NCBI RefSeq assembly: GCF_001650695.1
Contig: NZ_LWQS01000062.1
Location: 1-45,716, forward strand
DNA: 45,716 nucleotides
Reading direction: 5' to 3'
From: Chloroflexus islandicus
GTDB lineage: Bacteria > Chloroflexota > Chloroflexia > Chloroflexales > Chloroflexaceae
The notes below the pieces were generated by a model. That model saw nothing but the letters and a program-made list of their open reading frames with translations. It did not search any database and was not told the origin of the DNA. Within the stretch, counting starts at the first letter, position 1. Each line of letters opens with the position of its first letter. Positions 40,521 through 45,716 of this stretch are shown one piece after another. The translations under genes and the position numbers were made by a program.

Positions 40521-41588
40521 TTACCCGCCCCACGTGCGCGGGATGAATATCCGTTTGAATACGGCCAATGCGTAGCGGTCGGTCATGCCGGCGATATAAT
40601 CAATGACCGCCTGTTCAACCGGCTCGCCCCGCCGTTCGCTAATCGCCAGCAGCTCAGCGGGCAGCTCTTCGGGATGGCGCATGAAATGGGTGTAGAGCGT
40701 TTCAATAATGAAACGCACCTTCTCGTCTTCCACTTTTGCTTCTGCTCGCCAGTAGACGTTTTGGTAGAGAAAATCGCGCAGCTTGTTGGTAGCGGCCAAG
40801 ATGGCCGGGCTCATCGAGATCAAGGGCGGGTCGGGTGGCACTCCTTCGCCGGTTGCCCACCAGTTATACTCGATCAGATCGCCGACCATGGTGGCAAGGC
40901 GTTTGCTATGGCTGTCGCCGAGCAGCTCGATGCAATCGGCTGGCAAATCTTCGGCGCGCAGAATACCGGCGCGAATGGCGTCGTCGATGTCGTGGTTGAT
41001 GTAGGCGACGCTATCGCAGAGTTTGATAATCTGGCCTTCGAGGGTGCTGGCGGTGCCCCACGCTTTGGCGGTGATGTCGCGCCGCCCTTTAGAGTGCATA
41101 TAGATGCCTTCACGCACGGCGTAAGTAAGGTTCATCCCTTCGCCATGCTGTTCCAGCACTTCGACGATCCGGCGCGATTGTTCGTTGTGGCGAAAGTGGC
41201 TGGAACAGATCCGGCTGAGCGCCGTTTCACCGGCGTGGCCGAACGGCGCGTGGCCAATATCGTGGCCGAGGCCGATCGCTTCGGTCAGGTCTTCGTTGAG
41301 GCGCAACGCGCGGGCGACGGTGCGCGCAACTTGTGTGACCTCTAGCGTATGGGTAAGCCGGGTGCGGTAGTGATCGCCCAAGGGGGCGATAAAGACTTGG
41401 GTTTTGTGTTTGAGCCGGCGAAACGGTTTCGAGTGCAAGATGCGGTCGCGGTCGCGCTGGTATGCGGTGCGGATCGGGCAGGGCGGTTCGGGCCGGTCGC
41501 GCACGGCATCGGCGCTCTTGGCCGCGTATGGCGAGAGGATTTGCGCTTCGAGCGCTTCGCGCATTTCACGCACCGAAGGCCGGGTCAT
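40521..41588 (-). CDS. dgt: Deoxyguanosinetriphosphate triphosphohydrolase-like protein
   Basis: A 355-residue HD enzyme of the dNTPase type 2 subgroup. Motifs are RDRDRILHSKPFRRLKHKTQVF, the first metal His80 in RLTHTLEVTQVAR, and the doublet His109-Asp110 in GLGHDIGHAPFGHAGE, followed by FRHNEQSRRIVE. Members cleave dNTPs to deoxynucleoside and triphosphate. The neighbour dnaG, 13 bases downstream, is a common pairing for this subgroup and links dNTP control to replication. The ATG at 41588 has GGAG upstream. A block of palindromic repeats precedes it. Confidence 0.94.
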   Translation of the reverse strand: MTRPSVREMREALEAQILSPYAAKSADAVRDRPEPPCPIRTAYQRDRDRILHSKPFRRLKHKTQVFIAPLGDHYRTRLTHTLEVTQVARTVARALRLNEDLTEAIGLGHDIGHAPFGHAGETALSRICSSHFRHNEQSRRIVEVLEQHGEGMNLTYAVREGIYMHSKGRRDITAKAWGTASTLEGQIIKLCDSVAYINHDIDDAIRAGILRAEDLPADCIELLGDSHSKRLATMVGDLIEYNWWATGEGVPPDPPLISMSPAILAATNKLRDFLYQNVYWRAEAKVEDEKVRFIIETLYTHFMRHPEELPAELLAISERRGEPVEQAVIDYIAGMTDRYALAVFKRIFIPRTWGG

Positions 41589-41620
41589 AGGTGTGCTCCG
41601 TTAGCGTGGAATGGAGGGTT

Positions 41621-41725
41621 ACAGCAACGCTGTGTTTCCTGTTGGGACACAGCAACGCTGTGATCCTTGGGTAGGACACAGCAACGCTGTGTTTCCTGTT
41701 GGGACACAGCAACGCTGTGTCCCTA
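41621..41725. repeat. Four tandem ACAGCAACGCTGTG repeats
   Basis: The 14-base palindromic word ACAGCAACGCTGTG occurs at 41621, 41649, 41678 and 41706, spaced 28, 29 and 28 bases, linked by GTTTCCTGTTGGGAC-like stretches and ending GTCCCTAC. Each can form a CACAGC/GCTGTG stem. It is the same family as 35181-35234. It fills the gap between the nucleotidyltransferase and dgt genes. Confidence 0.8.
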
Positions 41726-41755
41726 CTTTACCACACGTTCCGTCTAAGGTTAGAG

Positions 41756-42364
41756 TTACTCTTGCACCGCTTTTGCGCGCAATTCGGTCGAAGAGATGTC
41801 ACGCCGGAAGAGGTGTTCGGGTACCGGGATGAAGAGCGATTCGTACCCCGCCGGCAAAGTCAGATCGGCGAGCGTATAAAACCTCCCGTTGATCTGTCTG
41901 CCAGCGACGAAGAAGCGGCAGTTGGCGGCGGCAATGGCGGCGAAGGCGGCGGCCATCGCCTCGGCGCTGCCATAATAGCGCGGATCGACGAGCCGCACTG
42001 CGGTATCGTAGCCGAGCACGAAAGCGCGTCCGGGGTAGAGACGCGCCTTCTGCACAAAGAGCGGCGCGGCAGCGAGGATGACATAATGTTGGCCGCGGAA
42101 TTGGGCAACGCGCCGTTCAATCTCGGCCAGCGGCAACTCGCCTTTGTCGGCGTTGCGCACCGTCAGCTCGAAATGCACCGGTTGGCCGGTCATTACCACC
42201 ACTGCCCGCTGTAAGCCGAGATGCCCCGCGTGCAGTGGGTTAAAGCTGCCGGGAAAGATCGCTCCCGGCGGCGGATCGTCGGGGCGCAGTGCGCCATCAG
42301 GCGCGATGGTCAACGATCCGATCCTCCCGCTCAAGAGATCGGCCAATTCGGCGGCATGGATCAT
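41756..42364 (-). CDS. Nucleotidyltransferase-superfamily protein
   Basis: A 202-residue protein with the HxGH nucleotidylyltransferase signature in IFPGSFNPLHAGHLGLQRA and a second motif ISSTELR near the C-terminus, equivalent to ISSTxxR of NadD and CoaD. The middle (QHYVILAAAPLFVQKARLYPGRAFVLGYDTAVRLVDPRYYG) does not match typical NadD. A 33-residue extension precedes the core. Cytidylyl- or nicotinate-nucleotide transferase activity is likely, but the substrate is unknown. It overlaps the end of smc by four bases (ATGA), so it is translated from the same mRNA. Confidence 0.82.
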   Translation of the reverse strand: MIHAAELADLLSGRIGSLTIAPDGALRPDDPPPGAIFPGSFNPLHAGHLGLQRAVVVMTGQPVHFELTVRNADKGELPLAEIERRVAQFRGQHYVILAAAPLFVQKARLYPGRAFVLGYDTAVRLVDPRYYGSAEAMAAAFAAIAAANCRFFVAGRQINGRFYTLADLTLPAGYESLFIPVPEHLFRRDISSTELRAKAVQE

Positions 42365-45300
42365 GCCTCTTCTCCCACATACTCTTCCACGCGCAACGAG
42401 ACCACTCGCGAAGCGCCGTCGTCTCCCATACTCACTCCGTAGAGCGTGTCGGCTACTTCAATCGTACCACGATTGTGGGTGATCACGATGAATTGGGTGC
42501 GATCGGTCAGGCGCTGCAACATCTCGCGAAACCGGCCCACATTGCTCTCATCGAGCGCGGCGTCAGTTTCGTCGAGAATGCAAAATGGGCTAGGATTGAC
42601 CTTCAAAATCGCGAAGAGCAATGCCACTGCGGTCAAGGTGCGTTCGCCGCCGGAGAGCAGGGCGATGTTTTGCGGACGTTTGCCCGGCGGGCGAGCGATA
42701 ATTTCGACGCCTTGCTGCGGGCGTTTGCCGTTGCTCTCGCTGCCGTCGGGATCGGTGTCGATCAGTTCGAGACGGGCGCTGCCGCCGCCGAACAGTTCTT
42801 GGAAGGTGGCGCTGAATTCGGCGGCGACGGCGTGAAAGGTATGCTGGAAGCGGTCGTTCATTGCGCCGTCGAGTTCATCGATCAGTTGGTGAAGTGTCGC
42901 ACTGGCGGCGCGGAGGTCATCGGCTTGCGCGGTGAGGAAGGCGTAGCGGTTATTGGCCTCTTCATACTCTTCCAGCGCCAGCGGGTTGACCACGCCGAGG
43001 CGGATGATGCGCGCGCGCAAGGCTTCGATCGCTGCCGGCAGTTCGGCCAACGGCGGGCTATCACCGGCGGGAGGCGGTGCGGTGAGGTCAACGCCATCGG
43101 CGACGGCTCGCTCGAAGAGGGTTTCGAGGCGGTCGGCGGCGCGTTGCGCTTCGCGGGCCAACCGGCTGTGCTCGGCTTCGGCGGCCAACAGATCGGCGGT
43201 GGCCTGCGCTTCAGCGGCTTCGAGGCGGGCCAATTCGGCTTCAGCGGCGGCCAATTCGGTTTCCGCCGGCGCAATCTGCGCCTGCACGTCGTGCAGTTCG
43301 GCCAGCAATTGCTGTTGGCGGGCCAGCGCTGCCGCATACGCCGTTTCGCGTTGGGTACGCTCGTCGCCCAATGCCTGTAACGCGGTTTCCAGCTCGCTTT
43401 GTTGGCGGGCGAGGGTAGCGAGTGTGCGTTCGTGACCGGCAAGCATTTCGGCGAGCATGCGCTGCCGGCTCTCGGCGGCGCTGAGCGCAGCGCGCAGGTT
43501 CGCCAGCCGCTCTTGGCCGGCGCGATCGGCGCTAGCCTGCTGCTCTTGCCGTTCGCGCACCGCGGCAAGGGCTGCTTCAGCGGCAGCGCGTTCGGTGCGC
43601 AGGCTGGTTTGGCGTTCATGTAAGCCTGCCAACTGCTCGGCCAGCGTGGCCAACTCTTGCCCCAGCCGCTCTTGTTGCGCTATCACCCATTGTTGTTCCT
43701 GTTCCACCTGCCGGGTACGGCGTTGAGCCTGATCGAACGCATTGCGGGCCGTTTCGCGCCGTCGTTGCGCTTCGCGTTCGGCGTGTTCGGCGCTGCGCAG
43801 GCGGGTGGTGGCGGCCTGCAGCTCTTGGTCGAGCGCGGCCCGTTGCCGGTCAATCGCCTCAAGCGCGGCGCGCGCCGCTGCAACCTGTGCAGGCAGTTCG
43901 CGCAGCTCGCGTTCGCGGCGCAATGCACCGCTCTCGCGGGTAGGCGCGCCGCCGGTGACCGCGCCGCCGCTCTGTACCTGTTCACCGGCCAACGTCACAA
44001 TCGTCCAGCCGGGAGGCAGATGGCGCAACTCGGCACGGGCCGTCGCCAAATCAGCGACGACTAGTGTGCGGCCCAGCAACTGTTCGACCACCACCGCGTA
44101 GTGCGGATCGTACTCGACCAGTTCGGTGGCGACGCCGATCACCTGCGCCGAGAAGGCGGGGCGGCGAGCATCGCCGCTGGGCCGGCGCAGCGTATCGAGC
44201 GGCAAGAAGGTGGCCCGGCCTACGCCGGTACGGCGCAATTCGGCAATCGCCTCTTCGGCGTCGCGCCACTGCTCGACCACGATATGTTGCAGGCGCGCGC
44301 CAAGGGCAACTTCGATCGCGGTTTCCAATTCGGCGGGCACGCGGATGATTTGTTGTACCAGTGTAAAGCCGGCGCGCCCGTTGCGTTCGGCCCATTCCAG
44401 CGCGGCCTTCACGCCGGCAAACGCACCGGCGTGCGAGCGGGCAAGGCGTGTGAGCGCCTCAAGACGGGCTTCGCGTTCGGCCAGCGTGTGGCGGCGCGTG
44501 GCGCGCTCTTCGTCGGCGGCGGCGCGGGCAGCGCGCAGACGGTCGAGTTCTTGGCGCGCAGCTTGCACTGCCGCCGTGCTTTCTTGATAGGCTTGTTCAG
44601 CGGTGGCCAGCGCGGCTTGCGCCTCGGCCACAGCGGCTTGAGCCGCGCTGGTTGTGCCGGCAGCTTGCGCCAAAGCGGCGGCCAAGCGTTCGCTTTCGGT
44701 ACGCAAGCGAGCCTGTTGGGCATTCATCTGCTCAATCTGGCTCGCGACCGTCGCTTCGGCGCGGGCAGCTTGCAACGCGCGCTCTTGAGCCGCCTTGAGT
44801 TCGGCAACTAAGCTGGTGCGCGCATGGTCGCCAGCCTGCCGTTCGCGTTCGGCCAGCGCCAGATCGTGCCGCGCCGCTGCCACCTCTTGCGCGGCCTGCG
44901 CAGCCTCGGCAGCTACGCGATCTCGTTCGTGCGCCGCCAACCGCTGCTGTTCCGCCAGCGCCGCCATCTGCCGCTCAAGCTCGTCGTGGCGGCGCGTGGC
45001 AGCGGCGATCCGCTCGTGCTCAACCGCCAGCTCGCGTTGCAAGGTCTCGGCTTGGTGGTGCAGCGCCGAAGCCTGATGGTGCAACGCACCGAGCGCCTCG
45101 CGCCGTTCGCGCAACGCGGCCCGGCGGGCCTGCACCGTCGCTGCTGCTTCAGCCTGCACCGCTCGCCGGCGAGCCAGCTCATCATCGGCCTGTTGGGCCT
45201 GCGCTTGGGCCTGTTGGGCATAGGCTTGGGCCTCGCGCCACTGGGCATGGTGCCAATGGGCCAACAGCGTCTGCAACTCGGCTTGCCACTCGCGGTACTG

Positions 45301-45716
45301 GCGGGCTTGGCCGGCCTGCCGGCGCAATGCACGCAAGCGCGGCTCTAACTCGGCCAGCAAATCGGCCACGCGCTGCAAATTGGTCTCGCTCTCGCGCAAG
45401 CGGCGGAGGGCCTCGGCCTTGCGCAGCTCATAGCCGCCAATTTCCGCCGCATCTTCAAACAGGCGGCGGCGCTCGGCGGGGCGCAGGGTCAGGGCAGCGT
45501 CAACCAACCCCTGATTGATAATCGTATACGAACCGCCGAGCGGCTCGATGGCAGCCAGCAAATCGCGCAGGCGGACGCGGGCGCGGTTGATGAAATACTC
45601 ATTCTCGCCGGTGCGAGTGACGCGGCGGGTAATCGTCACCTCGTCGAAATCGAGCGGCAGCAAGCGATCGGTATTGTCAATCGTCAACGCGACTTCGGCC
45701 AGACCGGCAGGCGGGC
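42361..45716 (-). CDS. smc: Chromosome partition protein Smc (5' part outside window)
   Basis: Partial: about 1117 codons are visible, and the beginning, including the Walker A ATP site, lies beyond the right edge. Present are the head continuation (LAEVALTIDNTDRLLPLDFDEVTITRRV, NEYFINRARVRLRDLL), a long coiled coil, the hinge (SHAGAFAGVKAALEWAERNGRAGFTLVQQ to GEQVQSGGAVTGGAP), the returning coiled coil, and the C-terminal head with signature LLSGGERTLTAVALLFAI and Walker B FCILDETDAALDESN. Smc organises and segregates the chromosome with ScpA and ScpB; scpA is at 6986 on the other strand. The coiled coils are very rich in Ala, Gln and Arg, which produces many false open frames on both strands. 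Confidence 0.96.
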   Translation of the reverse strand, partial: PPAGLAEVALTIDNTDRLLPLDFDEVTITRRVTRTGENEYFINRARVRLRDLLAAIEPLGGSYTIINQGLVDAALTLRPAERRRLFEDAAEIGGYELRKAEALRRLRESETNLQRVADLLAELEPRLRALRRQAGQARQYREWQAELQTLLAHWHHAQWREAQAYAQQAQAQAQQADDELARRRAVQAEAAATVQARRAALRERREALGALHHQASALHHQAETLQRELAVEHERIAAATRRHDELERQMAALAEQQRLAAHERDRVAAEAAQAAQEVAAARHDLALAERERQAGDHARTSLVAELKAAQERALQAARAEATVASQIEQMNAQQARLRTESERLAAALAQAAGTTSAAQAAVAEAQAALATAEQAYQESTAAVQAARQELDRLRAARAAADEERATRRHTLAEREARLEALTRLARSHAGAFAGVKAALEWAERNGRAGFTLVQQIIRVPAELETAIEVALGARLQHIVVEQWRDAEEAIAELRRTGVGRATFLPLDTLRRPSGDARRPAFSAQVIGVATELVEYDPHYAVVVEQLLGRTLVVADLATARAELRHLPPGWTIVTLAGEQVQSGGAVTGGAPTRESGALRRERELRELPAQVAAARAALEAIDRQRAALDQELQAATTRLRSAEHAEREAQRRRETARNAFDQAQRRTRQVEQEQQWVIAQQERLGQELATLAEQLAGLHERQTSLRTERAAAEAALAAVRERQEQQASADRAGQERLANLRAALSAAESRQRMLAEMLAGHERTLATLARQQSELETALQALGDERTQRETAYAAALARQQQLLAELHDVQAQIAPAETELAAAEAELARLEAAEAQATADLLAAEAEHSRLAREAQRAADRLETLFERAVADGVDLTAPPPAGDSPPLAELPAAIEALRARIIRLGVVNPLALEEYEEANNRYAFLTAQADDLRAASATLHQLIDELDGAMNDRFQHTFHAVAAEFSATFQELFGGGSARLELIDTDPDGSESNGKRPQQGVEIIARPPGKRPQNIALLSGGERTLTAVALLFAILKVNPSPFCILDETDAALDESNVGRFREMLQRLTDRTQFIVITHNRGTIEVADTLYGVSMGDDGASRVVSLRVEEYVGEEA

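Noticed and set aside
41621-41725. CRISPR-like 28-29 base periodicity
   Set aside because: The intervening sequences are nearly identical to each other rather than unique, and the repeated word is only 14 bases.
44051-45332. Many open frames antisense or shifted within smc
   Set aside because: High GC and Ala/Arg/Gln-rich coiled coil suppress stop codons in other frames; the smc frame itself has hinge and ATPase motifs.

Overview
The window looks like chromosomal DNA of a filamentous anoxygenic phototroph of the Chloroflexus type. Two things point there. One is a membrane-anchored auracyanin (blue copper protein, Cu ligands His80/Cys145/His150/Met154). The other is a bacteriochlorophyll pair, bchJ-bchE. 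High GC, many GC-rich intergenic repeats, a three-GAF NarL-type kinase and a large cyclase/ATPase/TPR regulator fit this lineage. No phage, insertion sequence, CRISPR array, rRNA or tRNA was recognised. The last gene (smc) runs off the right edge.

Layout: 1-3.9 kb, a beta-oxidation pair on the minus strand (3-hydroxyacyl-CoA dehydrogenase/enoyl-CoA hydratase fusion, thiolase). 4.1-7.7 kb, an Rrf2 regulator, a DUF2085 membrane protein with a TlpA-like lipoprotein, an HD protein and scpA. 7.7-8.5 kb, a 210-bp repeat array. 8.5-12.3 kb, sensor kinase, response regulator and metallo-beta-lactamase-fold hydrolase. 12.3-12.8 kb, a second composite repeat array. 13.0-17.7 kb, a polar amino-acid ABC transporter (binding lipoprotein, two permeases, ATPase). 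17.7-21.3 kb, glycosyltransferase, an unknown protein, pdxH, bactofilin and a DivIC/FtsB-like protein. 21.4-24.9 kb, a giant protein built like animal soluble adenylyl cyclase. 25.1-26.8 kb, an RluB-family pseudouridine synthase with a long repeated Arg/Glu/Ser tail. 26.9-31.4 kb, auracyanin, an unknown helical protein, two Nudix proteins, glutathione peroxidase, an FmdB zinc ribbon and a CobW GTPase. 31.5-33.9 kb, a CbiM-CbiQ-CbiO cobalt (or nickel) importer. 34.0-37.7 kb, a small RHH-like protein, tlyA, bchJ and bchE. 37.7-38.5 kb, a third repeat region. 38.5-45.7 kb, a minus-strand housekeeping block read smc, nucleotidyltransferase, dgt, dnaG.

How the genes work together: the cobalt importer and CobW GTPase sit within a few kb of bchE, whose family needs cobalamin, so a cobalt-to-B12-to-bacteriochlorophyll theme is plausible. 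Auracyanin would carry electrons in the phototrophic or respiratory chain. ScpA and Smc, partners in one condensin complex, are at opposite ends of the window.

The most interesting signals are the sAC-like cyclase with a seemingly complete ATP site but altered bicarbonate-site residues, the RluB repeat tail, a 7-6-7 inverted repeat in front of bchJ, several families of structured intergenic repeats (two of which supply the stop codon of the adjacent gene), and two promoters that predict nearly leaderless mRNAs.
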